Below the pieces are notes generated by a model. That model was not told the DNA's origin and made no database searches. It worked only from the letters and a program-made list of their open reading frames with translations. A stretch of DNA of 64,000 nt from Xanthobacteraceae bacterium. GTDB lineage: Bacteria > Pseudomonadota > Alphaproteobacteria > Rhizobiales > Xanthobacteraceae. Positions 18,494 to 26,737 of the stretch are shown in pieces. Each line of letters begins with the position of its first letter. Within the stretch, counting starts at the first letter, position 1. Position numbers and translations under genes: made by a program. The stretch spans positions 81,433 to 145,432 of the forward strand of contig JAQSWY010000008.1 of assembly GCA_029266425.1 (NCBI GenBank), given 5' to 3'.

Positions 18494-19509
18494 CAAAGCG
18501 GCAGAGTTCGCTCGCGCCTGACGAGAAGCGGCTGCTCTGCTTCCACGCAGACCCGCGGAACCTGCCGCCCGAGACGCTCGACTGGCCGGAGCGGGTGTTC
18601 GAGCGCATCCTCGATGCCGCGCACGATCATGGCGTGCTCGCCATCGTCTGGCGGAAACTGCGCGGTCCGTCGCGGGCCGCCGCCTCGAGCGAAGGCTTCA
18701 GGAAGCGGCTGGCGCGCATCGAGGAGGAGCATACGCTCGGCGTCGGCCAATCCATGCTGCTCCGGCACCATGCCGCCCGCATCTCGAAATTGCTGCGCGA
18801 ACAGGGCATTCCGGCCCAAATCGTGAAGGGGCCAGTGTTCGCCGATCATCTTTACGAGCATCCCTCGGACAGGCCTTTCACCGACATTGACATACTTGCC
18901 GATGTGGATGATCTCCGCCGCATCGGCAGCGTGGTGGAAGCCTGCGGCTTCGAGCGCGACGCCAAGGCCTGGGACAATTCGGAACGGTACCAAGAGTACA
19001 AGTGGTATCTGCGCGGCAACGACTCCATCATGGTCGAAGTACAAGGCAATATGGTGCACTACCCTGCCCTGCGGCGCAGGCTGTCCTTCGGCTATGCCGA
19101 GCTCAAGGCGGCCAGCCCGGGTGATGAGCAATCAGCGGTCGCGATGCTGCTGATCGCCGTAGTCCATGCGCTGGCCGGGCACAAATTCCACCGGCTGCTG
19201 TTCGCCGTGGATATCGCCCAGGCGGCGCGCCGAATCACCGATCCGACCGAAATGGTCCGCGCTGCCGAAAGGCTTGGCGCTGCGCTCGAGGTCCGGACCG
19301 CGCTCAGCGTGACCTCCCGACTGTTCCGGGATGCCGAGATCGAGGCGCTCGCCCGTCACTTTCCCGAGGGCCCGAGGGCACGGCTGGGCCAGCGGCTGAT
19401 GAACGAGGATACCGTGCTGGATGCCGTGCCGAAGACCAGCCGGGCATCCCATCTGCGCCGCCATGGCTTCCGCTGGCTGCAGATGCTGGGACCCGGCGCG
19501 CACTCCTAG
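18490..19509 (+). CDS. Nucleotidyltransferase-fold protein (lasso-cluster type)
   Basis: The 339-residue protein has IPAQIVKGPVFADHLY followed by RPFTDIDILADVDDL, the G/K and DxD pattern of the NTP_transf_5 family, and a helical C-terminal half. Members of this family recur in lasso-peptide clusters that also carry an HprK-like kinase, where their function is not established. It is the last gene of the plus-strand operon and ends 34 bases from the convergent kinase gene. The paired acidic residues are present, so catalysis is possible. Confidence 0.78.
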   Translation: MTKRQSSLAPDEKRLLCFHADPRNLPPETLDWPERVFERILDAAHDHGVLAIVWRKLRGPSRAAASSEGFRKRLARIEEEHTLGVGQSMLLRHHAARISKLLREQGIPAQIVKGPVFADHLYEHPSDRPFTDIDILADVDDLRRIGSVVEACGFERDAKAWDNSERYQEYKWYLRGNDSIMVEVQGNMVHYPALRRRLSFGYAELKAASPGDEQSAVAMLLIAVVHALAGHKFHRLLFAVDIAQAARRITDPTEMVRAAERLGAALEVRTALSVTSRLFRDAEIEALARHFPEGPRARLGQRLMNEDTVLDAVPKTSRASHLRRHGFRWLQMLGPGAHS

Positions 19510-19543
19510 GGCCTCGGACAATTTTATCCGAACGGACAATGCT

Positions 19544-20533
19544 TTAATCGATGGAGCCCGACACCGCCGCGAGGATTCTCGCCGGCACGTTCTCCTGGTC
19601 CGCGCCGATGCGGAGCTCGAACACGGGCGAACCCGCGATCAGCCGCGCCAACTGGGTCCAGCGTCTCGCCTGGTGCTCGAGCACGCCGTTCCGGCTGCCC
19701 CGCACATTGTCGGCCGCGAGCGCTGCAAGCGCCTCGGCCTTATTCAGGCGGGCGACGCCACCCGGCTGGTCGGTCCGCGAGAGCATAAACACACCCACCA
19801 CGGCGCGCGGGCGCGCATCCTCGATCCGGATGAGTGTGGCCAGCGTGTGGAGCGGCACTTCCTGCTCATTCTCGCTGTCCCACTGCCCCGTGAGCGAAGA
19901 GGCGAGCCAAGGCAGCATGCGCGCGGTGTTGGCATGGACCTTGAGATATCTCGGTATTCCCCACGCCGACATCCCCGTCTCGGAGAGCGCAAGCACCATC
20001 GCGTCATCCGAGCAGAGGCCAAAGCCGGCACGGGCGAGGTTCAAGGCCGTGGTGGTCTTGCCGGTGCCGCTCGCTGCATAGAGCAGGACGAGATCATCGG
20101 TGCCGGGCAGCGTGAGCCCGGCGGCATGCACGCTGGCCTGGCCGAACGAATCGACCGCGGCCTCCAGAGCCAGCATGCCGGCGGTGCCGGCGGCCCGAAT
20201 CTCTGCGCCATTGAGCGTCGCGAGATCGGCAACACGGCCGGAGGGCTGAATGTGCAGCGAGACATCGCTGGCAAAGAGCAGAAGATCGTCCTCGCGCTTG
20301 AACAAAGTGTAGTCGCCATCGTCGAGCACAGGGCCCGAATAGACGAGTTGGTCGCCGATCCGGCCGGCATGGAGCAGACCGCGGCTCACGCGGATGCGAA
20401 AGTCCGGCGTTCCCGTTTCCCGGGAGCGCAGCGCACCGACGAAGGCTTCGAGATGCGAGACCGCGGCCTCGTTGTCGGCCTCGATCTGCAGCACACGCCC
20501 GCCCAGCACATATTGGCGAATGACCTGCTCCAT
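19544..20533 (-). CDS. HprK-like serine kinase of RiPP cluster
   Basis: The 329-residue protein has a Walker A loop in LLYAASGTGKTTTALNLA and the downstream acidic pair in FGLCSDDAMVLAL, as in HPr kinase C-domains. Relatives in lasso clusters phosphorylate the C-terminal serine of the precursor (paeninodin). Here the core has one conserved Ser in FSGKK, the obvious candidate acceptor, but it is internal. I chose the start MEQVIRQYVLGGRVLQIE; a 126-residue upstream extension overlaps the B2 gene in another frame and is spurious. It is last in the operon precursor 10 / RRE / B2 / kinase. Confidence 0.8.
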   Translation of the reverse strand: MEQVIRQYVLGGRVLQIEADNEAAVSHLEAFVGALRSRETGTPDFRIRVSRGLLHAGRIGDQLVYSGPVLDDGDYTLFKREDDLLLFASDVSLHIQPSGRVADLATLNGAEIRAAGTAGMLALEAAVDSFGQASVHAAGLTLPGTDDLVLLYAASGTGKTTTALNLARAGFGLCSDDAMVLALSETGMSAWGIPRYLKVHANTARMLPWLASSLTGQWDSENEQEVPLHTLATLIRIEDARPRAVVGVFMLSRTDQPGGVARLNKAEALAALAADNVRGSRNGVLEHQARRWTQLARLIAGSPVFELRIGADQENVPARILAAVSGSID

Positions 20534-20544
20534 TTGGCTCAAGG

Positions 20545-20955
20545 TCACACACGATGGACGTGGATAGTCACCATGTCCGGATCCTTGTCGCTCAGCACCG
20601 GCACATTGTCGATGCACACCCAACAATGCGCTGCGAGCGCCGCAGCGTTCATCGAGTCTGGTTTGATGCCGAAACGCAGCTCGGGCCTCAGCCCGGCCTG
20701 CGCCATGTAGCCGAAGGCGAGCAGGCCCTGCCGCAAGCACTTGCGGTCGCGCATCAGGATGGGATTGCGTGTCGCCTTGCGTACCGCCCCGCTGATATAG
20801 TCCGCCGGCAGGCCGAGATAAATGCGGTTCGGTTGGCTTGGAACCACGGCCAGCACATCCTCGAATGACTTGCCGGCGATCTGGAACGGCAGAAGCCGTG
20901 CCGCGAGCCAAAGCTCAGCGCGAAACCTGACCCTCTTGCCCAGAGATAGAAGCAT
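20545..20955 (-). CDS. Lasso-type B2 leader peptidase (transglutaminase-like)
   Basis: At 136 residues it matches stand-alone B2 proteins. The catalytic Cys is in RDRKCLRQGLLAFGYMAQAG and the His in AAHCWVCIDNVPV, with the acidic residue likely just after, as in the McjB C-terminal domain. These enzymes cut the leader after the residue following the conserved threonine. It lies 8 bases after the RRE gene and 11 before the kinase gene. The residue after His-Cys-Trp-Val is Cys rather than the usual Glu, a small departure from the AHAWVE pattern. Confidence 0.85.
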   Translation of the reverse strand: MLLSLGKRVRFRAELWLAARLLPFQIAGKSFEDVLAVVPSQPNRIYLGLPADYISGAVRKATRNPILMRDRKCLRQGLLAFGYMAQAGLRPELRFGIKPDSMNAAALAAHCWVCIDNVPVLSDKDPDMVTIHVHRV

Positions 20956-20963
20956 GGCTCTGT

Positions 20964-21248
20964 TCAGTTGACGCGGCGGATGATCTGCTCGTCCAGGAGC
21001 TGGCGCGCCAACCCCCCGAAATCATTCGAGAGCGTTGCCGAATCAGTGTCAAACTCGACGCCGAGCAGTTCAATCACATCCGAGAAGGTGCGCTGCCCGT
21101 CGAGCTTCGACAGGAAGGCCTCGGTCGTCTCGTTACAGGTGAAGAGCTGGCCAGTATCGGTGAGAAGCACGACCGCCCCATCGCCGACCGACTGCATGGA
21201 AGCATGGTCCTGAAGCGTGAAGACGGCAGACGAATCAATAGCTGACAT
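20964..21248 (-). CDS. PqqD-like RiPP recognition element (lasso B1 type)
   Basis: This 94-residue protein has the PqqD/RRE fold pattern: short strands, TDTGQLFTCNETTEAFLSKL, then RTFSDVIELLGVEFD and the final helix GGLARQLLDEQIIRR. RRE proteins bind the leader YxxP region and deliver precursors to the B2 protease. GGAGG lies 8 bases upstream of the ATG at 21248; an in-frame start at 21269 is weaker. Confidence 0.88.
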   Translation of the reverse strand: MSAIDSSAVFTLQDHASMQSVGDGAVVLLTDTGQLFTCNETTEAFLSKLDGQRTFSDVIELLGVEFDTDSATLSNDFGGLARQLLDEQIIRRVN

Positions 21249-21354
21249 GGCGTACGCCTCCGCTGCCATCGGCTCTCTCGGAGCCGGAGCGGCCTACCGG
21301 ATGAATCGGCCCGATAAGTCAGGCCGATTCATCGAACGGAACTGTATAAGCACC

Positions 21355-21456
21355 TCAGTCGATCTTGCCCTTCTTACCGGAGAAATTGGCCCCGGCTGTA
21401 ACGGCCGACAAGGTCTGAGCCTTGATCAGCGTCGGCATCTCATAAATCTTCCGCAT
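21355..21456 (-). CDS. RiPP precursor peptide 10 (33 aa), outside the array
   Basis: The leader starts MRKIYEMPTLIKAQTLSAVT, the core is GANFSGKKGK and the tail ID. GGGGGA precedes the ATG. It lies 106 bases upstream of the RRE gene on the same strand, so it heads the maturation operon. Its leader (KAQT) is the most divergent of the ten, while the core is unchanged. It ties the maturation genes to the array 5.3 kb away. Confidence 0.87.
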   Translation of the reverse strand: MRKIYEMPTLIKAQTLSAVTAGANFSGKKGKID

Positions 21457-21780
21457 AATAATCCCCCAAAAGTCAGAAGAACACGAGCATCAATTTATCA
21501 GCAGCGCTTCGTCAACCATACTCCGATACTTGCAGCCAACATTTAGCAGGTGTGTTGCATTGGTGCCGCTGGATGCATTCAGTGGTGCGCAGTGATCGAC
21601 CCGCGGCCAGGAACCCCAATCTCCTCACCGCATTGCTCCAGATCAACACGCCTCCACTCTTCCATGGTGTCTCGGCGATAGCCGGAGCCACCTGTATGAA
21701 TCTCGCCACCGCCAACAAGCCGCCGCCCAAGACCGCCGTGCCCCCGCCCGAGATCGCGGACGAGGACGACCTGCCGCTCA

Positions 21781-22107
21781 ATGTGGCGCCGCGGCGGATT
21801 TATCCGATTGCGGTCGCTGGTCGCCCTGCCGACCCTGGTCGGCGCATCCGCCTCGTCGGCCATGGCCTCATCGATGGTTGCCGCGCCGCTGGGCCTCGCG
21901 ACATGCGGCGTCGCTGTCGGCGGCATCAGCGGCATCGTCGCTTGGCACATTGTTGCGATGTACGCGCCCGCGCTTGCGGTCGGCATGCTGGCCGAGCGCC
22001 TGGGCGTCGTCCGCCTTGCCATGGCGAGCGCGATCATCGCGATCGCCGCCGCGGTCACGGCGAAGTCCTCGAGCGAAATACTCGCGGTTGACGCCCCTAA
22101 GGAGTGA
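21781..22107 (+). pseudogene. MFS transporter fragment
   Basis: The 108-residue frame has three hydrophobic segments and the stretch GIVAWHIVAMYAPALAVGML followed by AERLG, which matches the middle of MFS permeases (the W/QWHxxxMYxPS pattern). Both ends of a full 12-helix transporter are missing. It is probably the relic of a neighbouring gene cut by rearrangement at the right flank of the RiPP locus. The region 21457-21780 before it contains no gene I can support. Confidence 0.5.
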
Positions 22108-22839
22108 TACCTCTCCTTCCCACAATCGGACGCTCCCAAGTTCGGCTAAGGGTCAGAGGTTGCCGCAGGACTTGCGCGAACGAATGTCCGCTAACGGTCG
22201 ATTTGCCCCGTCGATCTCGGTCCGGTGTTCGATCAGGCGGCAGCGAACGGTGATGCCTGTTCGCATCCCGCAGACTTGCATCGTTCTAAGTTCGCCGGAA
22301 TCCTCAAGTGTCAGATTTCCAGTACTAGTCCGGCGACCAGGCCGCTAACGGAAGCTCGCAGAGGCTTCAAGAACGTGTCGGAAATCGGAGCCCCGCGAAA
22401 GGCACATAGTTCGATATTTCCATACGAAGGGGAGCCACTCTACTCAGATAAGCGCCTGATATTGCTAGTTTTTAGGAAGAACCCTTCCGGCTTTCCTGGC
22501 GCTTTTCCGAATCCGATTTCGGGCAGGTTCGATTCCGCAGTTGGATCCACGAGTCCGGCAGAATCGACACGCGCTGCCCTGCGACCTGCCTGAGTTCACG
22601 ACCTGCGGCAATGACGACGTCGACGGTCCGGCGATGGCCGCGGACGCTCTGGAGGTGATCGTATCCGTTGCGCGCAAGCAGGGCCGAGCCGTACCGGCGC
22701 CGTCAGAGGCGCTGCCGGGTGAGCACCTGGTGGAGCTCGGCCGGGGCTGGCAGCGCGGGTGGCGTCGGGTGAGCAACAATAGTGGCCACACTCGCTATAC
22801 TGCCGGTCGGGCTGTTGCGCCCGCTGCGAAGGATCGATG
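22108..22839. other. Gene-poor stretch with possible HicB-like relic
   Basis: No convincing complete gene is present. Within it a plus-strand frame (22541-22840) reads LPEFTTCGNDDVDGPAMAAD then ALEVIVSVARKQGRAVPAPS, which follows the HicB antitoxin pattern (LPGC..GD...EA...AL......G..IPAP). No HicA-like partner is visible. I treat it as a relic. Confidence 0.35.
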
Positions 22840-23088
22840 ATGCCTCAGTATAAACTCGTTCTCTGCCCAGATGATCACACCGTCTTACGAGAGATTCTGA
22901 ACGAGATTGGCGAAAGCGGTGGCCGGATCATTAGCTTGAATTGGGAGCCGGAGCGGACCATTCCCGCAGAGAATTCGAAGCGCCTCCGAAAGGCCTCCGG
23001 ATATTCCATCGTGGTGGAAGAACTCGTTGATGCCCGTGATCCGCGCGGCCTCAGCGGCACGGTTCCGAGGCTGCCACCGGGGCGGTAG
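22840..23088 (+). CDS. Small hypothetical protein (82 aa)
   Basis: The frame starts MPQYKLVLCPDDHTVLREIL after GAAGG and includes GESGGRIISLNWEPERT and ASGYSIVVEE. The alternating strand-helix-strand pattern loosely resembles DUF4177-type small proteins, but I do not recognise the family firmly. It stands alone at the edge of the accessory region. Confidence 0.5.
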   Translation: MPQYKLVLCPDDHTVLREILNEIGESGGRIISLNWEPERTIPAENSKRLRKASGYSIVVEELVDARDPRGLSGTVPRLPPGR

Positions 23089-23129
23089 GCTCACGAGAAA
23101 CTCGGCGCCGGCGGCGCGTCATCGGACGG

Positions 23130-23363
23130 CTAGTTGGCGCGAGGGCGGGAGCGGAATGTGGGCAGCGCCTTCAAGGCGAAGCCGATGAGCACCTCGCGAT
23201 CTCGTATGCCGAGACCGGCGCCCTCCATTAACGAGGCTGCCAGCTTCTGCCGGAGCGCAGCGTTTGCGGCAATATGTTTGCTCCCCGTAGCCGCGGCGCA
23301 CGCGCTGTTGAGACACTCCTCAAGCAAGGCGACCATTTCCGGGTCATAACTGTTGAAAGGCAT
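23130..23363 (-). CDS. Small conserved-looking hypothetical protein (77 aa)
   Basis: The start MPFNSYDPEMVALLEECLNS has a clear GGGAGG site. The helical body (ALRQKLAASLMEGAGLGIRD, then REVLIGFALKAL) resembles short soluble proteins common in Hyphomicrobiales that begin with a YDPE segment. Function unknown. Confidence 0.6.
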   Translation of the reverse strand: MPFNSYDPEMVALLEECLNSACAAATGSKHIAANAALRQKLAASLMEGAGLGIRDREVLIGFALKALPTFRSRPRAN

Positions 23364-23789
23364 GTTTGCCTCCCGGTCCCACCAGACCGCACTCCAACCA
23401 GCCTCTGCTTGCGCAGCAAAAGGACGGCGACCGACCTTGCGGGACACCGGGCGCCTGTCCCCGCCGACGGCGAAGAGAGAAACCGGCAGCGGCGCAGTAT
23501 ATTTCGAATTTTGAATACACTGTAGCGGCTGGATAAAAAGCGCCGCCTCAGGGCGACCAACGGGCGGCGCAGTGGATACGCAATGCCCCAGCGGGAAACT
23601 GCCGAGGCGCTCGGCGGAAGCTCCGAGCGCCGGCTAAACAGTTGAATGCGTCAGTTGTTCCTGGCTCGCACCGGCGAGGTGCCCAGCGCGGTGCCCCTGA
23701 CCATGCGGGAGCCAAGCCATAGGGACTGCGCCTCCCGGATAGGCGCAACGGGGTCGATCTCCGCACAGTCGGCTAGTCAACTCCTACGA
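23364..23789. other. Intergenic region, no gene recognised
   Basis: These 426 bases contain no supported gene. The part at about 23455-23520 resembles 27050-27130 (CGAAGAG-GAAACC followed by ATTTCGAATTT), suggesting a shared non-coding or regulatory element. Confidence 0.4.
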
Positions 23790-24158
23790 TCATTCCCCCA
23801 ATTTCGAACCCCGTAAGGCCTTGGCAATGGCCGCAAGCAGGGCCTCGGCATCGAAGGGCTTGCGGAAGATGCTCTGGGGGCGGCCCTGATCCGCCATCTC
23901 GTGGCCGCCGGTGATCAGGAACACCGGCAGCTCCGGACGCGCCTTCCTCACCAGGTCACGAAGTTCGAAGCCGTTCATGCCGGGCATCCCGATATCGGTG
24001 ATGAGCACGTCCACGCCCGACAGCCCGCTATTGAGAAGCAGCCCCGCCGACGAGAAGCTGCGGGCCATATAGTCCGCAGACTCCAGGAGCTCCTCCAGTG
24101 ACTCGAGCAGTCTTGGATCGTCATCGACGACCGCTACGACAGGTTTTCGCTTAGCCAT
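23790..24158 (-). CDS. Single-domain response regulator (FixJ-type receiver)
   Basis: The 122-residue receiver has the acidic pair in VVAVVDDDPRLLESLEELLE, the phospho-acceptor Asp in VLITDIGMPGMNGFELRDLV, Thr in VFLITGGHE and Lys in SIFRKPFDAEALL. It has no output domain, so it acts through a partner. It follows the histidine kinase gene by 146 bases on the same strand and is probably its partner. GGGAG lies upstream of the ATG. Confidence 0.9.
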   Translation of the reverse strand: MAKRKPVVAVVDDDPRLLESLEELLESADYMARSFSSAGLLLNSGLSGVDVLITDIGMPGMNGFELRDLVRKARPELPVFLITGGHEMADQGRPQSIFRKPFDAEALLAAIAKALRGSKLGE

Positions 24159-24304
24159 GCTCAACTCCCTCCCGCACGGCGCGAGTGGGTGGTCGGTATT
24201 TCCAGCCATTCTGCAAACGCATTCCATTTATGTAACTGCAGCGTGACCTTGCAGTTCCCGGCTCAGCGGCGGCTCATTTATTGAGAAGACCGCTCACGTC
24301 GTCA

Positions 24305-26737
24305 TCACGCCGCTTTCACTTCAACTGGCAACGTGAAGATGAACGTCGTGCCCTGCGGCCCGTTCCTCTCCGCCCACAATCGTCCGCCGTGCGACTCGAC
24401 GATCGAACGGCAGATCGCCAGCCCCATGCCCATCCCTTGCTCTTTGGTGGTAAAGAACGGCTCGAAGATCTTGTCGGGAAACTCGACGCCCTGGCCGCGA
24501 TCGCTGATCTCGGCTCGGACGACGTCCCCCATCCGGCGCACGCGCATTTCGAGAACTCGATCGTCCACGACGGAGTCCATCGCATCCATCGCGTTGCGGA
24601 TGAGATTGACCAGAACCTGCTGGATCTGGACGCGATCGAACGCGACCAGCGGAATGTCGCTTCCGACATCAACGTGGATACGGACGCGCCGCCGCATCGC
24701 ATCGTCGGCCACGAGCTCGCGTGCCTCGGCGATGACACTGCTGAGCGTCGCGCTGTTCCTCGCCTCGGTGGATTGCTTGAACAGCGCGCGGATGCGGCCC
24801 ACGACATCGGCCGCGGAGTTTGCGTCACGGACGATGCGCTCGGCCGTGAGCTTCGCACGCTCGAGGTTCGCAGGCTCGGCCGAAAGCCAACGGTGACAGG
24901 CATGGGAATTCGCGACAATCGCAGCCAGTGGCTGGTTCACCTCGTGCGCGATAGAAGCCGAGAGTTCCGCAAGGCTTGCAGCCTGGGTCGCCCGCGCAAG
25001 CTTCTCGGAGGCGCGCCGCAGTGCCTCCTGCGCGCGCACCTCATCTTCGATGTCGGCGTTCGCGCCGTACCATTCCACAATTGCTCCATCCTGATCATGC
25101 CGAGGTGCCACTCTGCATTCCGACCACCGATAAGCGCCATCTTTCTCACGCAAGCGAAACCGCATGACGGTCGCGCGACCGGTTTCGAAACAATTCTGCA
25201 ACGTACGCTGCACTTCAGGGGCGTCTTCGGGATGAATAAGCTCTTGAGCCAGATTTGCGATGCTCGACTCCTCAATGGATTCGAAATTTCCGATAACAGA
25301 GCGGAGATAGTCCTGGTATCGCTTGTTGAAATAGACTGGGCCTCCCGTCGGGGTTGCACTCCATATGCGGACCGGCACGGCGTCGATTATCTGCTGCAAC
25401 TGCTGCTCGCTGCGTCGCAGCGCGTCTTCGACGAGCATCTGATCGTCTATGTCGTGACAGAGGCCGTACCACTGCACGATATGTCCGTCCTGATCCCGCA
25501 CCGGATCCGCCCGGCTCGACATCCAGCGATAGACGCCGTCGGCGCGGCGCAAGCGGTATCGCATTGCGAAGCTCTCGCCGGTGGCAAGGCAGCAATGGAG
25601 CGCGTCGCTGAACCCTGCTGCGTCGTCCGGATGGACAGTCTCTATGACCGCCTCCAGCCGGCTCATGCCGGGTTTGTCCGTATCCGCTACATCCAGGCCG
25701 AGGAAATCGACCATGCGCTTGTTGAAGAAAATCGGCTCGCCGTCGGGCGTCAGACGCCAGACGTGGCTAGGAACCATATCCACGAGTTGCGAGAGCTCCC
25801 GCTCCCGGTCGCGCAATGCCTCCACGCTTTGGCGTAATGTGAGCGTCGCCAGCTGATGCTGGCGGGATATGGCGGCCACGATGAGCGCCGAGAATGCCGA
25901 GATCGCCAGAAAAAGCTGCAGCATTATCTGCTTGTGCTTCTGAGACTCGGGATCGCCGGCAAATTGGCTGGCACCGGAAATCGTGAATACCGCCGTGAAC
26001 AGGGCGAGGAGGGTCAAGGCGACGACGGCGCCTCTGAACTCAAAGCGCACCGCCGCCCAAAGAAGAGGCGGCATGATGATGTAGGCGAAGGGCAGATAAC
26101 CGCCTAGGGAAAGGGCGGCGACACCAAGAAAGATCACCCCCAGGACGCCAGCTTCCATCCACCGCGCGGCAGTGAGCTCGGCCTTGGCGCGCCAGCTGTG
26201 GAATACGACCAGCGCCAGTGGCGCTACGATCAGAACCCCCGTGGCATCTCCGATCCACCATAGAGGCCAGGCCGCCGCGAAGGTTTGTGATTGCATGCCA
26301 AACCACGCAAGCGTCGCACTTCCGACCGTAGCGCTTATGACTGGCGCAATACCGGCGCCGAGCACGACGAATGCGAGAACTTCCTGCAAGGTTTCCAGCC
26401 GGACCGGCCGCTTGCTGGTCCGGTTCACGAGCCATGCCCCGGCCGCTGCTGCAAGAGCGTTGCCGACATAGATCAGGAAGGCCGCAGCCAGCGGACTGTG
26501 GAACCACAGGAAATTGCTGAACAGTTCAGCCAGGCAACCCGCCAGCACCCACCAGGGCCAGCTCTGCCTGGGAGCGAGGACAAGCGTGGCTGTAAAGAGC
26601 CCGCCTGGAGGCCAAATGGAAATGCCCGTTCCAGGTACGATTGCGAGCGACTGAGCGAACCCGCAACCCAGGACATAGGCCGTAAAAAATAGCCCCAGAT
26701 GCAAGAGTTGGGGGCGTTGCGACCAGACACTCGTCAT
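24305..26737 (-). CDS. MASE1-PAS-PAS sensor histidine kinase
   Basis: The 810-residue membrane kinase has an N-terminal MASE1-type domain of about eight helices (AQSLAIVPGTGISIWPPGGL at its start), then two PAS/PAC domains (YRWMSSRADPVRDQDGHIVQ and YRWSECRVAPRHDQDGAIVE), an H-box SASIAHEVNQPLAAIVANSH, N-box VNLIRNAMDAMDSV and G-box GMGMGLAICRSIVESHGG. The HEVNQPLAA box places it in the FixL-like HWE-independent group common in rhizobia. The start MTSVWSQRP fits the membrane domain best. The ligand is unknown. Confidence 0.9.
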   Translation of the reverse strand: MTSVWSQRPQLLHLGLFFTAYVLGCGFAQSLAIVPGTGISIWPPGGLFTATLVLAPRQSWPWWVLAGCLAELFSNFLWFHSPLAAAFLIYVGNALAAAAGAWLVNRTSKRPVRLETLQEVLAFVVLGAGIAPVISATVGSATLAWFGMQSQTFAAAWPLWWIGDATGVLIVAPLALVVFHSWRAKAELTAARWMEAGVLGVIFLGVAALSLGGYLPFAYIIMPPLLWAAVRFEFRGAVVALTLLALFTAVFTISGASQFAGDPESQKHKQIMLQLFLAISAFSALIVAAISRQHQLATLTLRQSVEALRDRERELSQLVDMVPSHVWRLTPDGEPIFFNKRMVDFLGLDVADTDKPGMSRLEAVIETVHPDDAAGFSDALHCCLATGESFAMRYRLRRADGVYRWMSSRADPVRDQDGHIVQWYGLCHDIDDQMLVEDALRRSEQQLQQIIDAVPVRIWSATPTGGPVYFNKRYQDYLRSVIGNFESIEESSIANLAQELIHPEDAPEVQRTLQNCFETGRATVMRFRLREKDGAYRWSECRVAPRHDQDGAIVEWYGANADIEDEVRAQEALRRASEKLARATQAASLAELSASIAHEVNQPLAAIVANSHACHRWLSAEPANLERAKLTAERIVRDANSAADVVGRIRALFKQSTEARNSATLSSVIAEARELVADDAMRRRVRIHVDVGSDIPLVAFDRVQIQQVLVNLIRNAMDAMDSVVDDRVLEMRVRRMGDVVRAEISDRGQGVEFPDKIFEPFFTTKEQGMGMGLAICRSIVESHGGRLWAERNGPQGTTFIFTLPVEVKAA

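Noticed and set aside
14541..21456. Calling the product a lasso peptide
   Set aside because: No lasso cyclase gene is visible, and core positions 7-9 are K, K, A/G with no Asp or Glu to close a ring.
22522..22545. GCAGGTTCGATTCC stretch as a right attachment site matching tRNA-Asn
   Set aside because: Only about 10 bases match the tRNA 3' part and the rest differs; chance T-loop-like sequence is as likely.
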